A DNA stretch of 64,000 nt. Source: Prostheceraeus crozeri. Its lineage: Eukaryota; Platyhelminthes; Polycladida; Euryleptidae. The notes below the pieces were generated by a model. That model had not been told where the DNA came from. It searched no databases and worked only from the letters and a program-made list of their open reading frames with translations. Position 1 is the stretch's first letter, and every line of letters starts with the position of its first letter. Shown here piece after piece: positions 1 through 12,870 of the stretch. The DNA lies in assembly GCA_907163375.1 (NCBI GenBank), contig CAJQUW010012443.1:29494-93493 (forward strand), read 5' to 3'. Made by a program: the position numbers and the translations under genes.

Positions 1-1613
1 TGTTGATTATGATTGGGATTATGATAGGCTTGATTACCATTATGATTGATTAAGGTTTTCGAAATTGTTATTATGATTAACGTGGTCAGACGTTTTCTCG
101 TGAGCGCTGGGTAGGTTGAATATGATGATGGTCAAGTGACGTGTAGGAAAGATATTCCATGACGAGGCGTGAACGCATGTTCATGACCGTGCATCAATGA
201 TTTTCCGTCCTTACGTAGTGTAGCAGTCACTCTGCCATCGGCGGCCGAGTTCTCATCTCAACTGATGTTCGGATGACAAAAAATCAAATTTAAGCAAATG
301 TACTGATTAATTGTGATTTTGATTATGATTGATTAAATTTTCAAAACTTTTATTATGATTAAGATTTTGATTGATTAATCCAGATCTACCGGAGACTGCT
401 GAAGACGCATAGGGTAGGAGAGATCTCGTTTATGCACTATCAACCTCGATAAATCACTTTTTTGGTTGTTCGGGTCCTGTTGCCCTTCTTCTACTATGAT
501 TTTCAACCTGATTCCCCTATTAACCCTGATCTGCATAAATATTAAATAATATATATTCTACTCTAGGATTGTCTGTATCGCTTTTTACTCATGACCCCAA
601 TCATGCCTTGATATGCTAGGACAACATGCAGTTCTACAATTATGTCGTTCATTTCTGTTGCCGTGAGTTTATCTCATAAATCTCAAAGTCCAGTGTGCAA
701 TAGTTGGGAAATCACCATGCGTGCTATTTGTCAAAAAGCTGTATCTGATTACGTGGCTGTAATGAGATATTGGACATCTGCTATTGTCACAGGTCTGATG
801 TCATATGGTCGTTCAAGAAAACCTAGGTGTGTGTCGTTACGTTTCATACAGGGATTGAATATCAATACAAAGCATTGTAAGCGCTGAGTAAAGTAGAAGC
901 TGAGCCTGAAACAGAAACTCGTCAATAACTCAACCAACTTTTCTCAACGGTAGATGCTAGCGTAAAGAGGGTTTAGGGAAGATTAATAGTGCTCACGTGA
1001 TAATAGTTTCCCGTATAAGCGAACTACCGTGTTCTTCTTAAAATTGCGTTCGTCGACAATTTTCGTTTGATTTGAGTTCTAATTTTAGCGCCAATATTAC
1101 GAAATTATTCCTTGATCTATTGAGAAGAGAGAGAGAGAGAGAGCGAGACTGACGATTGAATTGCGCATGAAGAAATATTGTTAGTACTCCGAAATTGGGA
1201 ATTGCGGAATCCACGTAAACTGGACCTATGGATTCAATATTGAACTGTGGAACTGTGTAACTCTCTAGACACACGTGCGGAGCCTTTCCTAACTGCAGCA
1301 GCAGAGAGGTAGGAGTTTCATGGTCAAGCAGCTGCGAGACTTAGACATATATACAGTCAGAAGTCCGAGAATACTTCGTCCTTTTGTCCGTATATTCTGT
1401 GCTTAAGAGCGTGTAAATTCTCGTTTGCACTTGAACGTGTCCCGGAATTTTGTGCACATAACCGACGTCGGCTGCACTGGTTGTAAATTTTTTTTAGTAA
1501 ATATTTTCGTATTTAAACATTAACTCAATATCAAAGGCAAACATTTTTGATTATGATTTGCGAAGCATCTCTGTAGACAATAAGATAGACAATAAGTCTC
1601 TCCTAGAGATGTA
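1..1613. other. No gene seen; simple GATTAT-rich repeats and a GA run
   Basis: No convincing exon was found. Two direct copies of a GATTATGATTGATTAA-type stretch lie near 1-90 and 305-380, and a short (GA)n run lies near 1123-1145. The longest plus frame (642-887) has no splice context or recognisable domain. Confidence 0.5.
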
Positions 1614-2681
1614 CCTAAGCCGAGCCGAGCTTGCGACAGCTCGGTTCGAGTTGATATAATCTGCTTGCGGCTCTGTTCGGCTTTATTTCTTTGAGCCTCT
1701 TGGAGCCGCGGCCTTACGTAGAATATTGTCATAGGAAGTCGAAAGAAAGGGCATCCCGACTGAAAATCCCACAATGCTAAATCTAAAGTTTGAATATGAC
1801 AGGACCGTCAAAGCGTCCTCAGAAGGTGCCATGACGTTTAAGCTTCATTCGCATTTATAATCTTGCACTATTGAAGGTGGTAATTGTGGTTACGTGGTGG
1901 GACAAGACAATTGCATTAGATCAGCTACTCACCTATGAGCAATATCTAGGCCATTTTCCTTGCCTGAATTCAGCATTGCAAGTTTCGATATTCATGCTGA
2001 TGTTGATGAAATTTGCTTTAGCAGAGTGACTGGCTAAGTTCCTCATAACTTATTAAGAATTATTGTCCGTACGCCTGATCTCAAAGAACAGTGTGCGCTG
2101 CGATAAGCGTCGTTTTTTGAAAATTTCATTATTTAACAGAAGCATGAGATTGTTGGAGAAACGGCAAGTTAATAGTAGATTAAGAAATATGATGGAATTC
2201 TTAGCAAATTAGCTATTTGTATAATATCTTGGTACATCAATAAACGAAGCAGGAAATGTAGTAGCTTAATTAATAAGCACAGCTGTACATTAAAATTGTA
2301 TCTATGCAGCCTGGAACATTCAGAAGATTGTAATGCAACCGTTGCTAACTTTATTCGAAACTCTAATGGCAAACATTAATAAATGTTTCCTCAGAAACAT
2401 ATTGATGATGCATTTATTTCTTTTAGCAAATCACAGTACAATTTCTCAGTATTAGTGCGTACATTGTAAATTCTTTTTTCTACATCAAATGCTCTATATT
2501 CTAAAATTTGCGAAAATGCTATATGTAGACCAGTCTATAGTAGAAGGGTAAATTTTAGCCATGTTTTAGCCAAGGTTCTTGCGGCTCATCTACAACAACG
2601 TGCGGCTCAGCTCGGCTTGGCTCAAATATCTCCAAAATACATCGGCTCGCAGCTCGTCTGGGCAAATCATTTGTATCTCTA
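1614..2681. mobile_element. Small non-autonomous hAT-like element (weak)
   Basis: Both ends begin TAGAGAT when read inward (TAGAGATGTACC at the left; the right end reads TAGAGATACAAATG on the minus strand). This fits the hAT terminal rule of a T/C-A-A/G-N-G start. Subterminal GC-rich words of the type GCCGAGC and GCTCGGCT lie near 1620-1700, and their inverted counterparts lie near 2580-2660, typical of hAT transposase-binding arrays. No transposase frame lies between them. The two 8-bp flanks do not match, so no target duplication supports the call. It may be an old or rearranged copy. Confidence 0.4.
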
Positions 2682-5378
2682 CCTATTTTTGTCATCACTG
2701 AAAGAAATTATCAAGGGCGACAAGTACCTCGTGCACCTTGAGATGCACTGCATTCATGAATGAGCCTTTTTTATTGATAAAGATGCCGTACTAAACTAAT
2801 GTTCATTTGACTTTTTGGTTCAAGTAGGTAATGCAGAAATACGAAAAATCAATGCAGATGGTAGAATCAATCAAATTAGTCCATTACAGCGGCATTTCCT
2901 CTATCTGTCCTTCTGGTTGCAAGTCCTGAACCCAATGAAGTGGGCTCAGGTTTTCAAATGGAGAAGATTGAGATGGCACAACCAAATATGTAGTGCTGAG
3001 TAAGACGAGAAACTAAGTTGATACATTTAATTCTGATATAATTGTGGGATTGCGAATATATGGTACTTGCGAAAATAGAAATGAGTAATGCAATGTTAAG
3101 TTCTAAACTTGCAGACAGGAGAGAAAAATTAACTGGCCTAAAACATCAATCAGATACGAGTATGGTTCGCGTGAACTACTACTAGTAGAGAAATTTATTT
3201 CATTTTTAACATTCGCTTTTGTCTGGAATGCAGCGGAATTCCAGTGTGGCTGTAATTTTAATAAAACACGGATGTCATTGTCTTTTGACTGAGTCTGCTC
3301 GTGGCTTGCATCGACTTATTGGGTGGAATTTTGTGAGAATTATCACTTGCACATTCTCTACAGTGATGGAAGTATATACTTCCATCAGATGCCGACAAAA
3401 TGACCTATTGTCGCTTAGTAGAAACATCTGGCAGACATCATATTCGAACTTCTTTATGAAATATGCTCGGCCGTCCTACTTAAGATTCAGCTTGTAAGTT
3501 TCCCATCTCTGCTCTTTTCTTATATCTTTTCTAATGTACTATTCTGGTTGACAAGACGTTTTGTTTTGGTCTTCGTCAGTCTTACTGGGATTCAAAATCT
3601 AATCGAAAGTCAACCCATCAACCCCCCCGCGCGATGGTAGCCAATCGACATTGAGAAGGCGCTGGATGCAGAAGGTAGTCAAGTGTAAAGTTATTTTTTA
3701 CAACTCCAAATATGGTGACTTGGATCAAATACTTGGAAAGTTTCTTCTCCGATTCTACTGCAACTAAAATATCATCTCCCACCAACTAGTCAATTAGGAC
3801 TATGTTAATTGGGTTCCAGCGAAGTTTCACTTTCCGCTATTGATTCATGACGGAAATTGATTCGTCTTCATTGACATTTACTACATTTTTTGACACAATG
3901 CCTCCGTCAACAAATTTCAATAAAGATGTTCTGCATTTGTCATAGAGGCATGAAATCAAAAGAAGCAAAATTATATAAAGATCGAAGCATGTCAAGTTCC
4001 AGCTCAAATTCATTTCGTTATCGACCACAACCTGAATCCATTCACCTCAACTATTGCCGATTGAGCACTCTTCTTTTGCCCAATGAAAGATTTTCTATAT
4101 GGAAAAGTTTCGAGAAGTATATGATTGAAGCATGCAGGATACAAGCACTGTCATCCGAACATTTAGTTAGGATTTTTCGTAACCCGTTATTCATCAGCCA
4201 TCAGCCATCAGCCGTAAGTTAAAGGCCTTTACGTATGGCAATCCAGTACTGATGACATCATCATTATTGATGTGCAGGTACGGGAAATTTCTTTGGAATG
4301 ACGGTTTGCGCCTTAAGACTTTTTTCTTTGTTGTCTATTAAATTAAATTCGTTCAGTTAAGTGAATTCCAGGATTTGTGGCTTATTTCTAGACGCTCGAC
4401 CCGATCTGAGTTGTGAAAGAATGCTTGAAATAATTTTTATCTGTGCTCAGTTTGTTGAGTGTCTGTAATCATGGTTCATTCTTCAGTGAAATCGTATTGT
4501 TTACATACGACACCTATGAATGCGTCATCTCTGCACCTGTTGTTTTAGGTTATAGCAGTGTATCTTGCAAGCTTAATTGTATTATGCTCAAAACACGCAT
4601 GTCAAATATCCGTCTTTTGCTTAGTCTCCTGTTCATTGAAATCTGATAACCATGAGTGGGCTGTACGCGATGCACCAGTTCTCGGGCCGGTGCACCTATA
4701 CGTGCACGAATTTCGATCAATAAGATATTTTACTGTATAGTGCATTTCCAATGGTGCCGGACCTAACAAACGGAAAAACTCGATCCGCACTATGTTGGAC
4801 AACATTGAATAGCTCAGCTGTATGTTGGACACGACACGACTTATTTCACCAGTAGCCTGCAAAACACACAACCTCAGCCATTTCATTTTGTCCAACATAT
4901 TTGTACAGATCCATTTTCCTCTGTTACGTCTGACAGCAATTTGTTTCAATTACAATTCATTCATTTATCTGTGATCTTAGTTATAGCAAATATAGAGAAG
5001 TAATATTTAAAGCATGTATTACAATCAATCCAAGGAGAACATCATTCAATTATATATCAATTCAATTTGAACAATTTCTACATGAAACCGCTAATTTCTA
5101 CTGAAGCATGATGAAAATCACGGTTATATCATAAAATCTGCGGTGCATTTCCCGAAGTTGAAAAAAAAGATGAAAATTATCTGCTTTCTGAATTTAAAGA
5201 AATCATTGTATTAATCAATTTATTTTATTCATATTGACTTGTGTATTTGTCGGTAGCGGCAATCGCGAATTATCAGCATTTTTTCCTCTCATTTTGTTAG
5301 ATATGCACGAGTATTAATTGCTTCATTTTATGTGGAAATAGAAAGCCAACGAATTCATGGAATCACTTAATTTTTCAG
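2682..5378. other. Probable intron or upstream region of the carrier gene; no exon recognised
   Basis: I looked for earlier exons of the mitochondrial carrier found downstream (two further carrier repeats would be expected) and did not see them. They either lie outside the window or in stretches too short to recognise. A 110-codon plus frame at 3890-4222 is serine-rich and has no recognisable domain. Confidence 0.4.
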
Positions 5379-5454
5379 TGATAAAAACTCGATTACAAAC
5401 GTTGCAGAAAGGTCAGGGCGAAGAACACTTCACCGGTATTGTTGATTGTATAAG
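5379..5454 (+). CDS. SLC25A22: Mitochondrial glutamate carrier, penultimate exon
   Basis: A polypyrimidine acceptor TTTTTCAG ends at 5378 and a consensus donor AG|GTAAGT follows 5454. The exon reads VIKTRLQTLQKGQGEEH and continues to VDCIR. This is the start of the third carrier repeat: the family signature P-x-D-x-x-K-x-R falls here, with its proline and aspartate expected in the previous exon. SLC25A22 and SLC25A18 import glutamate with a proton across the inner mitochondrial membrane. The final arginine codon is split AG|G across the intron and joins the next exon in frame. The carrier family is certain. The glutamate subfamily is well supported by the next exon. The split between A22 and A18 cannot be made. 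Confidence 0.85.
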
Positions 5455-5515
5455 GTAAGTTGGTAATTATTTAGCCCAGCTGCTGACGTCCTCTAGCATC
5501 TGATTTTCTTTTCAG

Positions 5516-5660
5516 GAAGACTTATCGCATCGATGGTGTGAAGGGATTTTTTAAAGGAGCGGGTTGTCGAATGTTGGTAATTGCACCATTGTTTGGAATT
5601 GCTCAGACAGTGTATTTCCTCGGCGTTGCCGAACTATTACTTCATAAGTGTGGATATTAG
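5516..5660 (+). CDS. SLC25A22: Mitochondrial glutamate carrier, last coding exon with stop
   Basis: A 61-bp intron ends at TTTTCAG (5511-5515) and this exon continues in frame to TAG at 5658-5660. It encodes the last matrix loop and the sixth membrane helix. The motif [10 protein letters not shown] is followed by [19 protein letters not shown], which is nearly the vertebrate glutamate carrier sequence [19 protein letters not shown] as I remember it. The C-terminus is short (LLLHKCGY). Reading frame, splice sites and absence of internal stops argue for a live host gene, not a processed copy. The 3' UTR runs into the AT-rich stretch after 5660. Confidence 0.88.
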
Positions 5661-7480
5661 ATCAGATTTCGCATTGATTTGACAAGTCTTTCTGAATTTT
5701 GAAAGGCAAGATCACCGCTGTGATGTACACATATCCTTTTTCTGAGATCTGCTTAGTTACCGTGATATTGATACTCTTGTTGGTCTGCAAGTAGCATTTA
5801 ATAAGCCTCGTCTAGTCGCAAATGTGATAAAGAAGACTGCATCGAGTGAAAGTCAAGTTTCCATCATAACATTTTTGATCATATGATGATTGGTAGATTT
5901 CAGACAACTTATTTTTTATACTTGAAAATTGATATTTTAAGAGAGTTTCCAATGATTAAAATATTCATAATAAGTTCTCTCGCTTAATCCCAATGTTGAA
6001 TTGTATTTATGTCATTCCACGAGTATATTCTTCGATCCGATTGTTCATTTATTTATATAATTTTGGTGCAATATGCAAGCATTCAACGAATCGATAATCA
6101 CATCACATGTGTGCATGTAAAGGGCTGTTTTGTTTTAACGACTTGAGTTAATTAACAGTGATATTTTTTAGAGAATACTGAACAGAAAATGAAATCATCG
6201 ATGTGCACATAGACAAATATTGTTGTTTCATAATAGGCAGTGATCGCCTTCGTTTTGTGATTTGATTTTGGAGCTTCTGGAAGTTGTATTTTTGTGTGAA
6301 AAAAGTGCTTTTCTGAAAAACCAGTTGTCTTTATTAGAAGGAGCTGATCAAAAGTTCGATTGTGTTTTCATTGTTGCACTTTAAAGACGCACAAGCTAAC
6401 AATAGGTCTCCAATAAGAACTTAAACTTGCATGCTCAAAAATCGGATCCACGTTAGCTCAGAAATGTGAATAGTTCACTTACTTGATAGGCTGGCTGACA
6501 AGATTACTCAATGATTGAAGAAGTATATCAAAGAAAGTTATAGTCTATTCTTGATACAAACTCGAAGTAGAAAAGCTGGTTGTAGAAATTACCAATATGT
6601 CGTTTTTTCACGCCTGCTTGCGATCTTGAACAAAAGATGTTGCGGTTATTGCTTTCCCCTTCAGAAGGTTCCCGTGGTCGGAGGCGCAGGAAGTTTGTGA
6701 CAAACAAAACATCTACGTTAAAATGTCAGATCGAAACGCGTTTATTTAAGCGCTCGAAGTTTCATGAGTAAAATTTAGCATAGGCCTTCGCAAGCTATTC
6801 AAACGATCATGTCCTCTCAAATGACCTCTGCGCTATATTTTTGAGAACTTTATTTGAAAGTTCGCCTTAAAAAACCAAAATTGCGCCTAAAATTAAAGCA
6901 GAAATTCCAGTGATGTTCACGTATTCCGCTAATTGCTTCCATTGTCTGATTGCGTGTATGGTATCATGGTTGATGGGTCAAATCGTGGCATAATTTATAC
7001 CACGCAGAATAAGCCTAACATTGCATTGTGTTTAGCCAATGCCTGTTAGCCATATTGTGTTTTGCAACAAATTTCAAGTTTATACCGGGTTATGTAGTTT
7101 TTAGTCACAAAGAATGAAATCTGGATTTCAAAGATCTAATTGATGAATTGAATAGTATAAGGGACGAATGAAAGCAATCTAAAACTCAAGGCAAAAGATA
7201 TTACGGTTGAAAAAAGACGCATTAACTTCAATTTTTCCAACCCTGGCAAGATTTCAATTGCTGTGCATATGTTCATCAGAGATGCTCAGAGCCAACCCGA
7301 AGCTACCCCTTACACATAAAAGTTGTAGATGTTATAAAATAGAGCTTTCAAGCAATTTTCTGGAGACATCATGCAGCAAACAGAGCTTCCAGCCAGAAAA
7401 GGTAGAAAGTATGGTTGCCCTAGGGCCCCGTACCGTGGCCTGAAAAATTTTAGCAGCGGTCGAGTCACGCGTCGATCAGG
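5661..7480. other. 3' UTR and intergenic sequence; nothing recognised
   Basis: AT-rich sequence after the carrier stop codon. No exon with both splice sites and a recognisable protein was seen. Short frames at 6515-6700 and 7207-7443 look like chance. Confidence 0.45.
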
Positions 7481-7534
7481 TGCTGAATAGGTCTGCAGGC
7501 GCAATGCTGCGATTATCCTGCCACATCAGATGAA

Positions 7535-7925
7535 GTCAAACCTAAGCACCCGGTTAACAATCCTACGTAGCAATCAGTGCCAAACGTTCCAAAGCGTAGC
7601 GTGGCAAGTTGGTTGGTGGCAGTACGCAGCAGCTACGTAGCTAATGAAACTTATCCTACACTTACAGCATATTTTCAGCGCTTTTGACGTTCTGCCTATA
7701 TGAGCGTTGCTGCTCGGTTGCTTCTACGTAGCAAATGCGTCGTGGATGCGTAGCAGTCGGTAGCTGCTCAGTTGCTTCTACGTAGCAAATAAACGTTGCG
7801 GATACGTAGCAGTCGGTAGCTGCTCGGTTGCCTCTACGTAGCAGTTAAACGTTGTGGATACGTAGCAGTCGGTAGCTGCTCGGTTGCTTCTACGCAGCAC
7901 ATTTGCGTTGTGTTTACGTAGAAGT
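7535..7925. repeat. Minisatellite of about 56 bp built on TACGTAGC
   Basis: Four units start near 7709, 7763, 7819 and 7875 (periods 54, 56, 56). Each carries GCTGCTCGGTTGCTTCTACG followed by a TACGTAGC word and CGTAGCAGTCGGTA. Looser copies of CTACGTAGC occur from 7560 to 7640. The 8-bp core CTACGTAG is self-complementary. The same word marks both flanks of the large palindrome at 25.4-30.9 kb. Confidence 0.8.
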
Positions 7926-7934
7926 AAAAAAAAA

Positions 7935-8190
7935 ATTCGTAAACCTCCCCTCGATTTCTCTTTTCCTCTTCCTCCTCTCTCTCTTTCTCTGCTTCCTCCT
8001 CTCTCCATCCTCTCATTTCATCCATCTCTCTCTCTTCTTCTTCTTCATCAACTTGTTCACTTGCTATTCCAATTCTTTTCCTTCATATCTCTCTCATTTT
8101 CTCCTTTCTTTTCACTCTTTCTCTTCTCTGTTATTTTCCACTTTATCTTCTTCATATTTCTCTCTCTCTCCTTTTCTCCTTGTCCGATCA
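7935..8190 (+). repeat. Polypyrimidine tract (CT-rich, about 250 bp)
   Basis: The plus strand is almost wholly C and T, with runs such as CTCTCTCTTTCTCTGC and TTCTTCTTCTTC. Long frames in several phases on both strands across this tract are products of the composition, not genes. Confidence 0.85.
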
Positions 8191-8421
8191 CGTCTCTCTT
8201 CTCATTCCGATCTATGCATTTATATATATTTGATGCATCAAAAACATTATTGCTACAGTCTCTTTCACGCGACAGTATTTTTATACAGAGGAAAAACTGT
8301 CACACCATCTCACAAGATTGAAATGCGCATTTCACAATTATGTCTTCAAATGAAATGATCTTTTGAGTGCTCGCTAGTTTTTAAGTCTTAAGTTTAAAAA
8401 GTTTTTAAAGTTAAAAAACTC

Positions 8422-9050
8422 CTACGTTTTTTCTTTCCGCTCTAATTTTATGACGATGACACCTTGTATGACAATTCCTAGTAACCAATTATATAGTAAA
8501 TTCAGTTTGCTTTTAGCAGTATGCTTTGCATCTGAATCTGCAGAAGTGAAAGCTTTACCACAGTCAAGTTCCATTGCGCAATCTCCCCGCCCTTCTCGCA
8601 TTAGCAGACACATTCCATCGCTATCCATCCTTCGGCCGCATTCGTCTTTGTCCGATTTCGCCTGCCGACAGCTACAGAATACAGGTGGATCGATGATGCG
8701 CTGACGCGTCTCGCGTGCAGCCATAGACAAGTGTGCAGCGGGCATTAAATTCATGGCATCGCGAAGCTGAGTAATGATGATGTTACGTCAAATATAGCAG
8801 TGTGGACTTTAACAACGTACGCCATTGCTGCTATATCCTTCATCCGTGTGCAGAGATCACTTTTCTCAGTGTTGTCTTTTTCATCGGGCACATTATCAGA
8901 TTGAGTGACACATGGATTAAATAATACAACCTTCGCCGTGGTGAAGAATTCCTCGAACGAATGCAACGTTTCATCCGCGATAGATTTACATGTACGAAAA
9001 TTGATATACCATAGACAATATGACTTGTCGCTGTTTTCCAACTGCGTGTT
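8422..9050 (-). CDS. Two overlapping orphan frames, possibly exons of an unknown gene
   Basis: On the minus strand a frame reads from about 9050 (DRNTQLENSDKSYCLWYINF) to SLLSFAMP at 8751. A second frame starts at the overlapping ATGA (MNLMPAAHLSMAARETRQ) and runs to 8422. The second has a cysteine cluster (CSCRQAKSDKDEC, then GMC, DC and DCGKAF) and ends in a hydrophobic stretch, LLYNWLLGIVIQGVIVI, that could be a membrane segment. The local base composition is richer in G+C than the surroundings, which suggests coding origin. I do not recognise the protein. The overlap could be a frameshift within one exon or chance. No clear splice sites were fixed. Confidence 0.28.
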
Positions 9051-9171
9051 TCGATCTCAATGCTTCTCTTATTTCCATGTCGATTGCTTTCGTCGCAACA
9101 TGTAAGTATCAGCATGCAAATTCATATTTTAATGGGTAATTAAATGAAATAAGAGCTGTATGTATATAGGT

Positions 9172-9580
9172 GGTGTACAAAAGAATTCATTCAGACGCTA
9201 ACAATCGAAACACTAGAATTATTGTGGTTATCGGAAAATTCAAGTTGATCTAATTTGAATCAGCTCGATATATTTCAATGGCCCATGCTATCCTCTTCAG
9301 GAGCAAAATATATGTATACTATACAAGAATATTTACTATGATAGTGATTCAAAATACACAAGGAAATCATAAATCACGCATATCAATTAACACTATCATT
9401 TTGAATCACTACCATTCTCGTAATCCTTTGCTCCTGAAGATAATAGCTCTGAACTATTGAAATATATCGAGCTGATGTAAATTAAATCAACTTGACTTTT
9501 CCGAAAACTACAGCAGTCTAGGGCCAAACCACATAGAATGATTAATTTAGGTGTAGTATGAATTTCTTCTTTTGTAATTC
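9172..9580. repeat. Inverted-repeat MITE, about 410 bp
   Basis: The left end reads GTGTACAAAAGAATTCAT. The right end reads inward as GAATTACAAAAGAAGAAATTCAT. Further pairs continue inward: CAGCTCGATATATTTCAAT at the left pairs with ATTGAAATATATCGAGCTG at the right, and CTTCAGGAGCAAA pairs with TTTGCTCCTGAAG. The centre is near 9370. It has no coding capacity. It lies just left of the EnSpm element. Confidence 0.75.
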
Positions 9581-10552
9581 AGTTATGTCATCAAGAATTG
9601 GGAAAACGCATTGTCTGGTGCATTACTAATGTGAAAAGTTCTGATGCAGTGGCTTTGCACTAAACCAAAATCAGTGATTAAGTGGAATTTTTGAAATGAT
9701 TAAGTTTCTTTTCATATATTCCATACACTGGTTGACAAAATTGCGGGAAAATTGCAATAAATTTGCGCAATAAATTACGAGGAATATACCGATGAATTGC
9801 AATTTCTTACAATTTATTTTTTTATATTAATTTCAATTATTTCATATCACTTTCTATTACTTGCAATTGTTTTATATTTTTGGGTATGTTTATTGCAATT
9901 TCGATAAAGAAATGTTATATTTATTGCAATGCCAAAACAAAGCAATCCTCATCGGATTTCTATTAATAATTAATTCACAAGATTTTTTGTTGAAAAAAGA
10001 TTCATAAACATAAAAGATTCATTTGAAAAAGACTTCATAAAACTGCACAAAATTTCACATAAAATGGCTGAGGATCAAGGACACAGAAACATTTTACTGG
10101 AACATGATAAGTGGACAAAAATCCAATGTATGATATTGATTACCATAGAAATCGGATCTTAACGTTAGTTTTAGATAATGAGACTAGAATGGCATACAGC
10201 TGATTTTACTTGGTAAGGCTCGGTTAGGTAGCCTACCAAGTACTTCAAAGTCAATAGAGGATCACTGTTTTCCATGTTATCTTCAAATGACGACTGATTT
10301 ATTCGTGGTCGTGGGACCGAACACTGAATTGTGACACTCCGCTATTCATCAAATAGAAGCAACCGTTTAATAGGTATAGCTACAGAATATCAACAGAGAT
10401 GCGTGACCACGACATTATTTATTTTGATGCAGATGTCCGTTCTAGTACATTAATATTATAGTGTCAGATTTCTATGATGATAAAACGTAACAACACCCAT
10501 CCAAAATCTTAAAATCAGTTTCCAACTTTCATGTCCGTAAGTTAGGAGGAAA

Positions 10553-12359
10553 CTAATTATACTCAAAAACAGAAGAGCAAGGCATTATCAATAAAATTGA
10601 GCTATCAATGCTCGAATCGAAATCCTTAACAACTACACAAGGATCCAATATGCAAGGAAAAGAAATACTGTCACACATATTGGAGTAAAATGCCAAGAAA
10701 TACAAAGTCTGCTGGTTTATCATTTCGACAACATGTTCCGATACAAAGGGCAACTCCAGATTATTAAAACTGAACATTGAGACATATCGTCGTGTCAAAT
10801 ATTCAACATCAGCAGTAATTTCTCCATCAGAACGCCTCTCAAACTTTAAAACTTTCGCGAACTTATGTCCTTCAGCTGACTGTATTTCGTAAACAGTACT
10901 AAGACCTTTAGATTTCCTTCGGTACGCTTCTGAGTAGAAAGGCTTGTTTCTGTAAATAACATGACCTCGGTCCACGAAGACTGGTTCATTTCGAATGTTA
11001 TCTTGAAGAGAAGTAATGCGTAATAAGTCATGCTTTTTATCATAATTGTCCCGTCTCAAAAATGTGCTGCCACGCTTAATCAGCATCACTTTCTCACAAA
11101 TTTGTTTCAAAATTGCTGTGGTACCATGAATGAAAAGTTTGAAATTCCAAAATTGGTGTTCAAATGAGAACATGGATCCAAAAGGTAAAGCACCAAATTT
11201 TCCACACTGGTCGGCTAAGTGAAGAAGCAAATGCATATTCATAGTACATATGTTCACATCGTACAATGTCTTTAACCTGAAGTGAAAATAAAATCCTTAC
11301 ATGATTTATGAAATAGAGACACATATATTGTAGGAATACTATAATAAAACAGGTAACATAGAAAGTCACGTGCTTTCCAAAAACTAAGTTCATTTAAAGA
11401 TCTTGGTCGCTGCAGGAATTGAGGTATGAGAATTCGATCAGCTAATTGATCATAGTATGATACATGCCTTCCCAGAAAAAAACACATCGAAAGGATGACG
11501 AATCAACCAACTTAGCAAAAAGAAGTTTCGAACAATTCTCGAATAGTAAATGTAACGGATCTAATAAGATGTGGGAAGGTATCTTTAGAAATGGCTGTAA
11601 ACATGAAAGTCCTTTAACACCAAACAGTGGCTCTCCCGTTAGTTGAGCAATTTGACTGCATTCAGAATATGATGAATCTGATCTTAAATCAATAACTCCA
11701 CCATACTTCCTGCTATAACCCCTTCCTATCTTGGTAACCGTACCTGGTGCACAACGAAATATGCATCCGAAACGTCCGTTGTACTGATGATGACTTAATA
11801 CACTTGCGAGGGCTGGCAGATCGAAAACTGCCGTGTGAATGATGACCTTAAAATCCACCATTGAATTTTACACATTAAAAGTTGTTACTTGTGAAAGTAA
11901 TGAATGTTTCAAATTTTCAGTCACGAAACGATTCCAATCAGGTTTAGTGCTACTCAACCACAATCCAAACAGTAAGATATTTTCTTTTTTCGATCTGATG
12001 TACAGAGGAAGATCTAGAATGGTAGCATGGAGAGGCCACAAGGACATCTTTTTGAACCGGAAAGGTTGCCCTCCGTCGGTCGATAAGTGCAAATGCAAAA
12101 CAATTGGATCTCGTAGATCTAAGTCATCGGATGAGCACAACACGTCACCATTTTCCAATTTCAGTATTTCGCGGTAGGTCAGAAGGCTGTCGAAATGAAC
12201 ATCCAGCACACACTTTAATTGGGAGTGCAGATCGAATACAGCCATTTCCCAATCAGGTTCAACCAGAAACTCAAAGCCGGGTCCATCTTCATGAAGTGCA
12301 CGCTGTACCACCCGTTTCACAGATCTCCACGTGAGCCGTTCATGAACCATGTCCATAAC
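10553..12359 (-). pseudogene. EnSpm/CACTA transposase, main exon, decayed
   Basis: The acceptor is CTTTTCAG before 12,359. The exon opens VMDMVHERLTWRSVKRVV. Recognisable CACTA-type blocks follow in order: LSTDGGQPFRFKKMSLWPLH and NILLFGLWLSSTKPD (near 12,100-11,970); HQYNGRFGC with LFGVKGLSCLQPF (near 11,780-11,600); LLDPLHLLFENC (near 11,560); RPRSLNELSFWKA (near 11,390); MNMHLLLHLADQCGKFG and GSMFSFEHQF (near 11,240-11,160); and a C-terminal part ending at 10,553. The frame is broken by one in-frame TAA at 11,868-11,870 and by two frameshifts, near 11,460 and 11,290. The coding pieces are otherwise well kept. The protein would cut and rejoin CACTGG ends. It is inactive as written. Confidence 0.85.
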
Positions 12360-12724
12360 CTGAAAAGCATACAAGAGTAGTAAATAAAGCTACATCATAA
12401 CAATTTTATACACGTATAACAGATAAGTATATAGGCTCACTGCCCTTGTAATCTCTAAGCAGCGTGACAGTCATGGTTATACATGCACACCGGTATTAGC
12501 CTATAAACCTACAAACAACCAAGCATTTTCAAGCATCATGCCTACATCAAGATACTCGTATATGTACCACATTCAAGAGAAGCTGAATTGGCCTACTTTT
12601 CAAGTTTCCTATACAATATTGGTGACTTCAATTTTCTGCTTGATACGACATAATGATCACTTGCATGTTCGCAACATTATCTATTGATTCCAGAAATTTT
12701 GTCTGTCATTTTAGACCAAATATG

Positions 12725-12870
12725 AAATGAACGGCAAGTGAACGGGATGAACTAAATCATGAACGTGAACTGAACGGCGTTTATTTAAGAAATTTTGAAC
12801 TTGAACTGAACGGCGTTCAAAAATTTGGAGATGAACGTGAACTGAACCCCGTTCGTATTTTTCTTGAACT
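12725..12870. repeat. Imperfect array of GAACGTGAACTGAAC words
   Basis: Words GTGAACTGAACGGCG, CTTGAACTGAACGGCG and GTGAACTGAACCCCG recur within 150 bp, in the intron of the EnSpm gene just left of the foldback. Such GAAC words are common near the ends of hAT elements, so a hAT relic is possible, but no ends were found. Confidence 0.5.

Noticed and set aside
3890-4222. 110-codon plus frame upstream of the carrier exons
   Set aside because: No acceptor or donor fits, no carrier-like sequence, and serine-rich low information content.
7884-8358. Two overlapping plus frames of about 145-151 codons
   Set aside because: They lie over a polypyrimidine tract; runs of S, L, F and P come from composition alone and no domain is present.
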